22,629 nucleotides of DNA, taken from contig QAKO01000121.1 of assembly GCA_003343765.1 (NCBI GenBank), positions 1 to 22,629 of the forward strand. The letters are read 5' to 3'. Numbering within the stretch: the stretch's first letter is position 1; each line of letters begins with the position of its first letter. Of this stretch, positions 14,376 to 22,629 are shown piece by piece. The notes under the pieces are model-generated. The model searched no databases, was not told where the DNA came from, and was given only the letters and a program-made list of their open reading frames with translations. A program made the position numbers and the translations under genes. The DNA comes from Bacillota bacterium (GTDB taxonomy: Bacteria > Bacillota > Clostridia > Christensenellales > Borkfalkiaceae).

Positions 14376-16289
14376 ATGAAAGGAAAAAAATTTTTGAAAA
14401 TGTTTACAGTATGCGCGTTATCGGCGGCATTTTTATGCGGCTGTGCTGGCGGGAATGGCGGAGACGGCGGTACGACGGATCTGAAATACGATACGCGCGG
14501 TCTTACGCCGCAGGAATACAGTGTGGCGAACCTGGTGGCGACGGATGATTACGGCAGGACGGTGGAAGTGCGCGATCCCACGAACGCCGAAAAAAAATAC
14601 GTAGGCGTGTTTTATTTCCTGTGGCTGGGTTCGCAGAGCATGACGGGCATCTATGATGTGAACAAACTGGAACAGCTGGGCGACGATTCGCCGCTTTACG
14701 ATACGAACGATCAGACGGGGCAGAGTCCGACGGGGCAGTTCCATTTTGCGAGCGAACCGCTCTACGGATACTATTCCATGCGCGATCCGTGGGTGATCAC
14801 ACGTCATGTGGAGCTTCTGACGATGGCGAACATCGATTACATCATGTTCGACTGCACGAACACGCTCATTTACGAGGATGTCGTGGAACTGATTCTGGAA
14901 ACTCTGCAAAAGTATGCCGATCAGGGCTGGAACGTGCCGAAAGTATCTTTCTACACGAATTCTTCTTCGGCGGACACGGTGCGCAGGATCTACAACGCGT
15001 TCTATGTATCGGGCCAGTACGACAGTCTTTGGTTCCGTTTTGACGGGGACACGCGTCCCGTGATCGTCGGCATTTCGTCCGCGAACATCGGCTCGACGGA
15101 CCAGTCGCTCTCCTCCGGTGCGACGACGGTCTTGCCGACCGGCGATCCGCTGTACAGTTACTATAATTTCTATGAATCGCAATGGCCTTCGGTCAAGACG
15201 GTGGACGATGAGAAGGGTTTCCCCTGGATGCAGTGGGGATCTCCCGCGCCGCATCAAAACGGTAACGCGTCGGTGAGCGTGGCGCAGCATTCGGAGTCGA
15301 GCGTATTCTTTTCCGATCAGCTTCCCAATTCTTCGCGCGGTTACAACGGTTCCACGGTGGAAGAGGACTGGCGGCAGGGTGCGAATTTCAACTGGCAGTG
15401 GGAACAGGCGTTCGCCTATGACAAAGCGGGCATGGTCAAAAACGTGTTCGTGACGGGCTGGAACGAATGGACGGCGATCAAATCGGTCACGGGACAACCC
15501 GGCGGCGGAAACAGTACGAGCGGCTACACGGGCAAAGATGTATGGTTCGTGGACGATTATAACGCGGAGTATTCGCGCGACATCGAAATGGGAACCGAGT
15601 ACGGGGACGGATTTTATATCCAGCTTGCGGCGAACACGCGCAATCTGAAAATGGGCGAGAGTACCAAGTACAAGATGGTAACCAAGACGATCGACATACA
15701 GAATCTGGACGATTGGAAGAATATTCTGCTCGAATATGCGGATTTCTCGGGCGACGCGATGGCGAGAGACGGCGAAAATGCCGCAAACGTAGCGCATACG
15801 TATGTCGACAATTCCAACAGGAACGATATTGTTTCGATTAAAGTGGTGCACGATTCGGAATATGTGTATTTCCGCGTGGACACGAAAGATCCGATCACCG
15901 CGTACAACGGAACGGATACCAACTGGATGAATCTGATGATCGGAGCAGGTGATACAACGAATTCTTTTGCGGGATTCAACTACATTATAAACCGTAAACC
16001 CGGGGAAAACGGTGTAACGTCTGTTGAAAAATACAGCGGAAGCGGTTACAACTGGACGGATGCGGGATCGGCAGAGATCTATGTGTCAGGGAATACGATT
16101 GTTTATAAGATAGCGCTGTCGGCATTGGGTCTGACAGGCGAGGATGTTTCTTTTTCGTTTAAAGTCTGCGACAATGTGCAGAAACAGACTTTCAGCGAAA
16201 GCAAACAGGAAGATCTTGATATAATGGACTTTTATTGTACCGGCGACAGTGCACCGATCGGCAGATTCGGTTACGCGTACGGTAAGTAA
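14376..16289 (+). CDS. GH99-like lipoprotein with C-terminal CBM9-like domain
   Basis: The 637-residue protein has a lipoprotein signal ending LCGC (Cys23) and a Gly-rich linker. The catalytic-like region begins YVGVFYFLWLG (75-85) and shows DPWVITRHVELLTMANIDYIMFDCT (137-160), SLWFRFDG, SVAQHSESS, VFVTGWNEWTA (357-367) and DDYNAEYSRDIEM. This pattern, with the WNEW and YSRDIE motifs, recalls the GH99/GH71/WbsX-like barrel group, whose members act on or near mannose-type linkages; the activity here is unproven. Residues about 480-637 (VVHDSEYVYFRVDTKD onward) resemble CBM9/DOMON-like carbohydrate-binding modules. It would sit on the outer face of the membrane and cut or bind the glycan before import. 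It has an AGGAG ribosome site and follows the permease by 9 bases. Confidence 0.82.
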   Translation: MKGKKFLKMFTVCALSAAFLCGCAGGNGGDGGTTDLKYDTRGLTPQEYSVANLVATDDYGRTVEVRDPTNAEKKYVGVFYFLWLGSQSMTGIYDVNKLEQLGDDSPLYDTNDQTGQSPTGQFHFASEPLYGYYSMRDPWVITRHVELLTMANIDYIMFDCTNTLIYEDVVELILETLQKYADQGWNVPKVSFYTNSSSADTVRRIYNAFYVSGQYDSLWFRFDGDTRPVIVGISSANIGSTDQSLSSGATTVLPTGDPLYSYYNFYESQWPSVKTVDDEKGFPWMQWGSPAPHQNGNASVSVAQHSESSVFFSDQLPNSSRGYNGSTVEEDWRQGANFNWQWEQAFAYDKAGMVKNVFVTGWNEWTAIKSVTGQPGGGNSTSGYTGKDVWFVDDYNAEYSRDIEMGTEYGDGFYIQLAANTRNLKMGESTKYKMVTKTIDIQNLDDWKNILLEYADFSGDAMARDGENAANVAHTYVDNSNRNDIVSIKVVHDSEYVYFRVDTKDPITAYNGTDTNWMNLMIGAGDTTNSFAGFNYIINRKPGENGVTSVEKYSGSGYNWTDAGSAEIYVSGNTIVYKIALSALGLTGEDVSFSFKVCDNVQKQTFSESKQEDLDIMDFYCTGDSAPIGRFGYAYGK

Positions 16290-16318
16290 AGAAAAAAAAT
16301 TTAAGGAGAGGAGAATTT

Positions 16319-19300
16319 ATGAGCAGGACTAAGAAATTGCTGGTATTGCTTCTTGCGGTATGCATGGCAGTTTCGGCAATCATGTGTCTGACTTTCTCTG
16401 CGTTTGCAGAGGGCGAGACAGCCGCACATGTGGTGGGAGTGACTACGAGTAAGGGAAACGGAAGTTTTCCCATCCGAATCCATGTCAATACGGACGTGAG
16501 TAAATCGATCGGGAACGGTGAACAAAACCTCAATACGCAGGAAATGTCTAAGGTCACATTTCAACGGAACGGGAAGTCGGTCAGTGCAGGTACTATACAA
16601 GGTCACGGCACGCAGATGTATTGCTATTTCAAGACGAGCACCGATCTTCCTTTGACGCTGAACACGCTTTTGCGCGGCGATATTCTGAATATTGCGGCAG
16701 GATTTGTATTCAGCACGGTAGACGGCACGACGACGTACATTATCAACGAGGAAGTCAACTATATTTACGACGGGGCGGCCTGGATCAAGGGTACGGAGCT
16801 TCCTTCCGAAGCGCAGGAAGCGACGGCAAACATTCTCTCGGCAGAGAGAGTGAAAGGGAACGCTTCATTCCCGATGCGCGTGGACGTGAACACGAACGTG
16901 ACTTCTTCGCTGGGCGATCAGGGCAACCTGTTGGGCGCGGATCTTTCCAAAGTGACGTTTGTGCGCGGCGACGTATCCATTCCCGCCAGCGTGATCCAGG
17001 GTCACGGCACGAAATTCTACTGCTATTTCGCGGTAGGCAACAGCGGGTTGGATCTGGCGATGGAAGGCGCACAGGAAGGCGATAAATTCATCATTGATGA
17101 AACTTTCTCGTTCAAGTCGAAGGACAGTGCGTTTATTTACACGGTAGACGCAGGACATACCTATGTATATGACGGCACGAAGTTTGTGGAAGATTTCAGC
17201 AGCCTCACGGAAATGAAGATCGAATCTATCACGACAGAGGACGTTGTGAACAACGATAAAGATTCCATTTTCTTTGTAACGACGGATTCCGCAAACACAG
17301 CCAATTTCGGCAACGATAATTACGCGGCTACGAACATTCTGAACTACATTACGTTCACTTTCCCGGACGGAGCGGCGGGCGATGTTTGGTATTGCCGCGT
17401 GAACGGTTCGGTGGCGCGTTTCTTTATTCGTTCGGGCGGAACGAACCTGAACATCAACACGCTTCCTGTCGGCAGCGTGATCACCATCAAACCCGGCTTC
17501 CGCATTCTTGCGACGGAAGCAGTGCAGGAAGAAATTTCTTTTGTGTATGACGGGGAAGAGTGGAGCGAATTCAAAGACACGGCTATCACGGCTCCCACGC
17601 GCGTTTCCAGAGTCACCAAGGGCAACGGCAACGATTCTTATCCGATCGCATTGAATGTTTCCACGAACATGCTCAATTTGGGCTCTCTGGTCGGACTGAC
17701 AGCGGATACGGCGAAAGTGACGTATACGCGCGGCGACAAGAGCGTCAACGTCAGTATTGTGCAGGGTTACGGTTCGAATCTTTTGATGTATTTTAAAAGT
17801 TCGAGCGATCTTGCTTTGACGAAGGATACGCCGGAAAAGGGCGATATCCTGAAAATATCGGCTGGATTTACGTTTGACAGCGCGTCCGGTTCGTGCGTTT
17901 ATAAAACGTCGATCGATTATGTGTTTGTTTACGGTGACAACGGATTTGAAGCAGATCTTTCTTCCTTTACGGATATGAAGATCCTTTCGGTCACCACAAC
18001 GGATCCGAAGAACGGAAACAACGACACGGTATTCTTTGTGAATACGGATTCGTCCAATACGGAGAATTTCGGCGATCCGAATTATACGGACACGGATATT
18101 CTCAACTATGTGACGTTCACGTTCCCCGACGGAACCGTGGGCAACATCCATTATTGCCGCGTGAACAACACGGTTGCGCGTTTTTATATCCGTAAACAGG
18201 ATAATTCGGGGAATATCAATAAAGTGGAAAAGGGCAGTATGCTCACGTTCAGCAAAGGATTCCGTATCTTGCCGGGCGAAGCGCTCAAAGAAGATGTAAC
18301 CTATATTTACACGGGTTCTGAGTTCCAGATTCTGAAAGAGCCGACTGATTTCAGCATTGCGGCAGATCAGAAGAAGGAAGCGATCGTAGGTTCGACGCTG
18401 CAGATCAAAGTGGAAGCGGCGGAAGGCGTCAACGTCAATTACAGCTACAAAGTGGACAACAAAGAGTATGCGACGATCGATTACACGGGCAAACTGACTG
18501 CGAAAAAGGCAGGCAAAGTGACGGTCACGGTCAGCTATAAGGATATTTCCAAGACGATCGAAATCACGGTGCGCGATGAGACGACGGAAGAAAAAGAAGA
18601 GCGCGAACTGGTCATTGAACAGCCGGAAAACGGACTCAAGTATTATGTTCCGGTCAGCACGGATGAAAAACCGACGTCTGTCTGGACGCAGGGATTTGAT
18701 CTGCAGGGCAAATATGTATTTGCGGACGGATCGGAGAGCGAACCTTTTGCTATCAAAGAAAACTGGTTGGGATCGGTCGAAGGCGACTATAAAGTTCCCG
18801 GCGAATATCAGCTTGTGATTACGGATGACAACGAGTTTGAAACAGTGATCACGGTAGTCGTTTATGAATACAAAGATATCGGGCTGTTCAACAGCATCGG
18901 CGTATCGGGATATGATATCGACGATGACCGCAACCCTGGTGAAGGAACATGGAACGGTCATATGATGATCGGACTTTCGAGCTATTCCACGAACACGACC
19001 AACCTGCTTTCGCAGAACGAACTGAACACGATCGCGTCCTATATCGAATATACGACGGCAGACGGAAAGGTTTACCTGGGCAGCGGTGATGATAAACGCA
19101 TCGGCGTGTGGCAGATCGGAGCGAACATGCTCGTCATGATCAAGCCGGAAGGCGCGACGACCAATATGGGATATTCGTCGGAAGATCATTACAAAGGAAC
19201 GACGTATGCACCCATCTACAAACTGGGTGACAAGATCACGTTCAAAAAAGGTATGCCTATTTACGCATGGATCGGCAATAAGACGGTAGATCCGAACCGT

Positions 19301-20026
19301 CCGATCGAAGGGGAAGGCTATCTGATCGTAGAAGGTTATCTGGATGCGGATTATACTTATTACTGCTATGAAGAAGACGGCACGAAGAGTCTGTGGCAGC
19401 TGTACAAGGAATACACGGACTTCAAGCTGAATGAGAGCATGACGATCACGGCAGGCGGAACGGCGTCTGTAGGCGCAGTGCGTGTGCCTTCCGATGCGAC
19501 GCTCGGAACGTTCTCGTACGAGTCTTCCGATTCGAGCATTGTTACGGTAACGCAGCAGGGCAACATGATCGGTATGAAGGTCGGAACGGCTACGATCACG
19601 GTCACGCTTTCGGGCGGTGTGGATGCAGAAGGCAATCCGATGGAAGACATTGTCAAGACGATGACGGTAACGGTAAAACGCGGAATTTCGAAAGTAGAGG
19701 GCAGCATTGAACTGAAAGTCGGTTCGACGTTCGATCCTTCGGCATACGAAGTAACGGTAACGTTTACGGACGGAACGACAGAAAATATCAAACTGAACGA
19801 TGAGCGCGTCGTGATTTCCGGAACGGTCGACACATCTGCGACGGGCGAACAGACGTACAGCATTGCGGTTACGATCGACGGAGAAACCAAGCGCGGACAG
19901 CTGACGGTCAATGTAACGAACGGCGGCGGATGCAGTTCTGCGGTTCTGGGCGTGAATGCGGCGGCGGCACTTTTGGTCGTAGCGGCAGCAGGCGTTGTGT
20001 TGGTATTGCGTAAAAAAGCGCATTAA
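16319..20026 (+). CDS. 1235-residue repeat-rich surface protein with Ig-like domains
   Basis: A signal peptide (residues 1-30, ending SAFA) is followed by at least five related repeats of about 120 residues. Type A lies at 38-157, 170-290 and 428-546 (GNxSxPI, then VxxTFxRG or similar, then IQGHGT and YCYF). Type B lies at 298-418 and 553-674 (FFVxTDS, ILNYxTFTFPDG, YCRVN, GFRIL). A more distant copy is at about 852-1030. Most end with a YxYDG-type strand. Big_2-like domains occur near 676-751 and 1032-1120, with other Ig-like segments at 762-849 and 1122-1199. The tail is GGGCSS (1202-1207), a hydrophobic helix and RKKAH. No catalytic motif is visible. A glycan-binding or scaffold role at the cell surface is inference from position between a surface GH99-like protein and a rhamnosidase. 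AAGGAG precedes the ATG. Confidence 0.93.
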   Translation: MSRTKKLLVLLLAVCMAVSAIMCLTFSAFAEGETAAHVVGVTTSKGNGSFPIRIHVNTDVSKSIGNGEQNLNTQEMSKVTFQRNGKSVSAGTIQGHGTQMYCYFKTSTDLPLTLNTLLRGDILNIAAGFVFSTVDGTTTYIINEEVNYIYDGAAWIKGTELPSEAQEATANILSAERVKGNASFPMRVDVNTNVTSSLGDQGNLLGADLSKVTFVRGDVSIPASVIQGHGTKFYCYFAVGNSGLDLAMEGAQEGDKFIIDETFSFKSKDSAFIYTVDAGHTYVYDGTKFVEDFSSLTEMKIESITTEDVVNNDKDSIFFVTTDSANTANFGNDNYAATNILNYITFTFPDGAAGDVWYCRVNGSVARFFIRSGGTNLNINTLPVGSVITIKPGFRILATEAVQEEISFVYDGEEWSEFKDTAITAPTRVSRVTKGNGNDSYPIALNVSTNMLNLGSLVGLTADTAKVTYTRGDKSVNVSIVQGYGSNLLMYFKSSSDLALTKDTPEKGDILKISAGFTFDSASGSCVYKTSIDYVFVYGDNGFEADLSSFTDMKILSVTTTDPKNGNNDTVFFVNTDSSNTENFGDPNYTDTDILNYVTFTFPDGTVGNIHYCRVNNTVARFYIRKQDNSGNINKVEKGSMLTFSKGFRILPGEALKEDVTYIYTGSEFQILKEPTDFSIAADQKKEAIVGSTLQIKVEAAEGVNVNYSYKVDNKEYATIDYTGKLTAKKAGKVTVTVSYKDISKTIEITVRDETTEEKEERELVIEQPENGLKYYVPVSTDEKPTSVWTQGFDLQGKYVFADGSESEPFAIKENWLGSVEGDYKVPGEYQLVITDDNEFETVITVVVYEYKDIGLFNSIGVSGYDIDDDRNPGEGTWNGHMMIGLSSYSTNTTNLLSQNELNTIASYIEYTTADGKVYLGSGDDKRIGVWQIGANMLVMIKPEGATTNMGYSSEDHYKGTTYAPIYKLGDKITFKKGMPIYAWIGNKTVDPNRPIEGEGYLIVEGYLDADYTYYCYEEDGTKSLWQLYKEYTDFKLNESMTITAGGTASVGAVRVPSDATLGTFSYESSDSSIVTVTQQGNMIGMKVGTATITVTLSGGVDAEGNPMEDIVKTMTVTVKRGISKVEGSIELKVGSTFDPSAYEVTVTFTDGTTENIKLNDERVVISGTVDTSATGEQTYSIAVTIDGETKRGQLTVNVTNGGGCSSAVLGVNAAAALLVVAAAGVVLVLRKKAH
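17210..18340 (+). repeat. Duplicated B-A-B segment inside the surface protein gene
   Basis: The segment holds two type B repeats flanking one type A repeat. MKIESITTEDVVNNDKDSIF in the first B copy parallels MKILSVTTTDPKNGNNDTVF in the second. Both share NILNY or DILNY before the TFTFPDG strand, and YCRVN followed by VARF. The copies are clearly diverged at the protein level, so the duplication is old. Confidence 0.7.
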
Positions 20027-20043
20027 AAGAAACAAGTTGTAAA

Positions 20044-20073
20044 GGAGAAATGCCGCAAAAACGGCATTTCTCC
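20044..20073. terminator. Strong hairpin before the GH78 gene
   Basis: The 12-base arms GGAGAAATGCCG (20044-20055) and CGGCATTTCTCC (20062-20073) are perfectly complementary around CAAAAA, 17 bases past the surface-protein stop. The plus strand continues GAAAAAATG without a T-run, so it is not a standard terminator in that direction. It may reduce read-through or protect the upstream 3' end. The left arm includes an AAAGGAG-like site that the stem would hide. Confidence 0.6.
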
Positions 20074-20104
20074 GAAAAAATGCTAGAAATACAGGTCGGG
20101 AGTT

Positions 20105-22629
20105 ATGTTAAAAGTATCTGAAACAGCATGTGAATATCAGATCGATCCTCTGGGGATCGATAGCAGAAAGCCGCGGCTTTTCTGGAAAACGGAATCGGAC
20201 GGAGAAAAACAGACATGGTATCGCGTGATCGTAGCGTCTTCGGAAGCGGAATTGTTGCGCGGGACAGGGGATCTGTATGATACAGGCGTTGTTTCGTCCG
20301 CATCGGATTTTTATGCGGAATACAGGGGGCAGGCTCTGACTTCCAGGCAGAAATGCTACTGGAAGGTGTTTGTGGGATACGAAGGCGGCACGGCGGAAAG
20401 CGGCGTGAGCTTTTTTGAAACGGGTCTGGATGCGGACGATTGGAAGGGTACATGGATGTCGATGCCGGTGAACAACCAGGGCGGTACGACTCTGTACCGC
20501 AAGATCATTCCCGTCAAAGAAAAAGAATTCACGCGGGTACGCGCATATGTATGCGGGATCGGCTGCTGTGAAGTATTCTGCAACGGAGTAAAGACGGATG
20601 ACGCTGTATTGGATCCTCCGATCACGGAATATGCGCGGCGGGTGTTGTATCGGGCGCACGACCTGACGCACCTGATGCATGCAGGCGACAATGTTTTCGG
20701 CGTGGAAGTGGCGCATGGCTGGTTCGGTGCGAAAAAGGTACTGGTGCAGATCTATGTGGATTATGCGGACGGGGAAACGGAAGAATTCCATTCGTCCGTG
20801 AACGGCGGCTGGTGGGTCGGCGGAAGTCCGGTCATTGACAACAGCTTTTACGACGGTGAGATTTACGACGCGAGGATCGAGGATCGGGTACCGAAGAACT
20901 GGGCGACGACGGCGTATGTTCCGACGTGGGACAAGGGCTGGATGTTTACCGTTTATACTGCACCCCCCGAAGGAAAACTGGAAGCGCAGACGATCGAGCC
21001 GGTGCGAGTGACGAACCGCTTTCCTGCGGTCTCCCTGCAAAAGTACGCGGAAAATGTTTGGGTCGCAGATTTCGGCGTAAATATCGCAGGTCGGGCGCGG
21101 ATCCGCGTCCGCGGAGAGAGAGGCGCGCGCATTGCGCTGAAATTCGGCGAAAGGCTGAAGGATGACGGAAGCGTGAACCGCTGCAATTTGCGCTGTGCGA
21201 AGGCGCGGGATATTTATATTCTCAAGGGCGACGGCGAAGAAGAATATGCGCCGCGGTTTACCTTTCACGGATTCCAGTACGCGCAGATCGAAACGGAAGG
21301 GAAATGTGAATTGCTTTCGGTAGTGGCAGAGCATGTGCATACGGATGTACGCCTTGCCGGGTCGTTTAGCTGCTCGGACGAAACGCTGCAGAAACTGCAT
21401 CGGAACGCGGTTGTGACGGAGCTGAACAACGAGCAGGGCATTCTTACCGATTGTCCGCAGCGCGACGAAAGATTCGGCTGGCTGAACGATTTGGGTTCTC
21501 GTCTGTACCAGACTGTCTATAATTGCGGCATGGAACGGTTTTTCCCGAAATTCACGCGTGATATTACGCATACGCAGCTGGAAAACGGAGCCATTGCGGA
21601 TACGGCGCCTTATTATACGGGCGGCCGTCCGGCAGATCCCGTATGTGTGGCGTATCTTCTGATGCCGTTCTGGTCGTATGTGTATTACGGCGACGCACGC
21701 ACGGCGAAAGAAGAATATGCTCATTGTAAGGCGTGGACGGAATATCTGTTGTCCTGTTCGGAAGGGTACATCATGAAGTATTCCTATTACGGAGACTGGG
21801 TTGCACCCGATTGTTTCCGTATTCATACGGATAATCTGTATGTTTCGACATTGTCGCTGTACTGGCATCTGAAGCTCATGGTGCGTCTGGCAAAGATCGC
21901 GGGGCAAACGGAAGACGTGACTCTGTATACGATGAAAGCGGAGAAGTGCCGCGCGGCGATCCATAAAAAGTATTTCGACGAAAAGACCTGCAATTATGCG
22001 GGCGGCACGCAGACGGCAAATGCCATGGCTTTATCGCTGGGTGTAGTGCCGGAGGAATACAGAAAGAAGGTTGCGGAAAATCTCGCGGCAGACGTAGAAC
22101 GTCTGGGCTATCATTCATCCTGCGGGAATATCGGGTACAGACATCTGTTCTATGCGCTCGGGGATAACGGTTATACCGATCTTGTCCTGAAAATGCTGAA
22201 AAATCCCGAATATCCGGGCTGGGGATTCATGCTTGCGAACGGCGCGACGTCCGTCTGGGAAAGATGGGAGAGCGAGATGAGCGATGAAATGGATTCATTC
22301 GATCATCCGATGTTCGGCAGTTACGATGCGTTTTTCTATCATTACCTGGCGGGGATCCGTATCGACGACGATTCGTTTGCCTGCGACAAGATCACGCTCA
22401 AACCCGTCTTTGCGGAAGGGCTGGATCATGCGGAGGCGACGTTCTCCACGGTTCGCGGCAACATTGTAAGCCGCTGGGAACGCAAGAACGGACGTATTTT
22501 CTGTCATTTTGAAATTCCGTCCTCGATATCTGCAAAAATCGAAGTGGGCGACTTGCTTTTGACCCGCGTGAGCGGTAAATTCGATTTCGTACTCGGCGCA
22601 GACGGTTGCTGTGTCGATACCAAGCCGTC
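20105..22629 (+). CDS. GH78 alpha-L-rhamnosidase, C-terminus off the right edge
   Basis: 841 codons are open to the window edge with no stop. No signal peptide is present, so it acts in the cytoplasm on imported substrate. The N-terminus DPLGIDSRKPRLFWKTE and the Ig-like and beta-sandwich regions up to RFTFHGFQYAQIETEG match the GH78 plan. The (alpha/alpha)6 catalytic region carries TDCPQRDERFGWLND (D449, D454, E455, D462) and ATSVWERWES with E719, the acidic residues expected for general acid and base in this inverting family. The usual GWTGD-type motif reads GWLND. The C-terminal beta domain starts near DKITLKPVFAEGLDHAEA. Such enzymes release L-rhamnose from glycosides or oligosaccharides. 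The ATG at 20105 has GGGAG only two bases upstream, with AGG further back, so initiation may be modest. The gene follows a 78-base gap holding a hairpin. Confidence 0.95.
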   Translation, partial: MLKVSETACEYQIDPLGIDSRKPRLFWKTESDGEKQTWYRVIVASSEAELLRGTGDLYDTGVVSSASDFYAEYRGQALTSRQKCYWKVFVGYEGGTAESGVSFFETGLDADDWKGTWMSMPVNNQGGTTLYRKIIPVKEKEFTRVRAYVCGIGCCEVFCNGVKTDDAVLDPPITEYARRVLYRAHDLTHLMHAGDNVFGVEVAHGWFGAKKVLVQIYVDYADGETEEFHSSVNGGWWVGGSPVIDNSFYDGEIYDARIEDRVPKNWATTAYVPTWDKGWMFTVYTAPPEGKLEAQTIEPVRVTNRFPAVSLQKYAENVWVADFGVNIAGRARIRVRGERGARIALKFGERLKDDGSVNRCNLRCAKARDIYILKGDGEEEYAPRFTFHGFQYAQIETEGKCELLSVVAEHVHTDVRLAGSFSCSDETLQKLHRNAVVTELNNEQGILTDCPQRDERFGWLNDLGSRLYQTVYNCGMERFFPKFTRDITHTQLENGAIADTAPYYTGGRPADPVCVAYLLMPFWSYVYYGDARTAKEEYAHCKAWTEYLLSCSEGYIMKYSYYGDWVAPDCFRIHTDNLYVSTLSLYWHLKLMVRLAKIAGQTEDVTLYTMKAEKCRAAIHKKYFDEKTCNYAGGTQTANAMALSLGVVPEEYRKKVAENLAADVERLGYHSSCGNIGYRHLFYALGDNGYTDLVLKMLKNPEYPGWGFMLANGATSVWERWESEMSDEMDSFDHPMFGSYDAFFYHYLAGIRIDDDSFACDKITLKPVFAEGLDHAEATFSTVRGNIVSRWERKNGRIFCHFEIPSSISAKIEVGDLLLTRVSGKFDFVLGADGCCVDTKP

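Noticed and set aside
16865..20035. Very long minus-strand open frame (over 1000 codons) antisense to the repeat surface protein
   Set aside because: It is rich in Arg, His and Ile with no domain, and mirrors codon bias of the real plus-strand gene; it has no ribosome site or promoter.
20108..21964. Long minus-strand open frame opposite the GH78 gene
   Set aside because: The plus strand carries all GH78 motifs; the opposite product is Arg/His-rich and has no recognisable domain.
1..22629. CRISPR arrays, tRNA or rRNA genes, transposases, integrase or att sites
   Set aside because: Nothing with the required repeat structure, cloverleaf or protein motifs was seen on either strand; the only mobile-element hint is the PcfJ-like fragment and its neighbour.

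Overview
The window looks like chromosomal DNA of a low-to-mid GC, monoderm Bacillota (Clostridia-type) bacterium, probably an uncultured gut or rumen lineage. This is inferred from strong Shine-Dalgarno sequences, several lipobox lipoproteins, a CUT1 sugar ABC transporter encoded without its ATPase, LacI and AraC regulators beside glycosidases, and Gly-Gly-Cys/membrane-helix/basic C-terminal tails. Species cannot be named from the sequence alone.

Layout. (1) 1-936, minus strand: a small hypothetical gene running off the left edge and the C-terminal part of a PcfJ-like protein, both typical cargo of conjugative elements. (2) About 937-943: an abrupt junction where the PcfJ-like gene and a plus-strand L-fucose/L-arabinose isomerase-like gene have both lost their N-terminal halves. 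(3) 943-3577: the isomerase remnant, a LacI regulator with its own promoter and a candidate operator, and a divergent RpiB/LacAB-type isomerase. (4) 3578-6609: a terminator, then a large cytoplasmic GH106-like glycoside hydrolase. (5) 6610-6806: four consecutive hairpins between convergent genes. (6) 6807-7628, minus strand: an AraC-type regulator, divergent from the next operon. (7) 7877-22629, plus strand: a surface glycerophosphodiester phosphodiesterase (GDPD), an SGNH esterase lipoprotein, a solute-binding lipoprotein, two sugar permeases, a GH99-like lipoprotein with a C-terminal carbohydrate-binding-like domain, a 1235-residue repeat-rich surface protein, and a GH78 alpha-L-rhamnosidase cut by the right edge.

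How it fits together (inference). The long operon reads as a Gram-positive polysaccharide utilisation locus. Surface proteins (GDPD, SGNH esterase, GH99-like enzyme, repeat protein) would bind and trim a decorated glycan. The ABC importer would take up oligosaccharides, probably energised by a shared ATPase encoded elsewhere. The cytoplasmic GH78 and GH106-like enzymes would then release L-rhamnose or related sugars. The AraC regulator probably activates the operon: two 14-bp direct repeats with a 21-bp period sit just upstream of the operon's -35 box. A GDPD beside two rhamnosidase-type enzymes raises the possibility that the substrate is a rhamnose-rich glycan carrying glycerol phosphate, although plant rhamnosyl glycans are also possible.

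No tRNA, rRNA, CRISPR array or intact transposase was seen.
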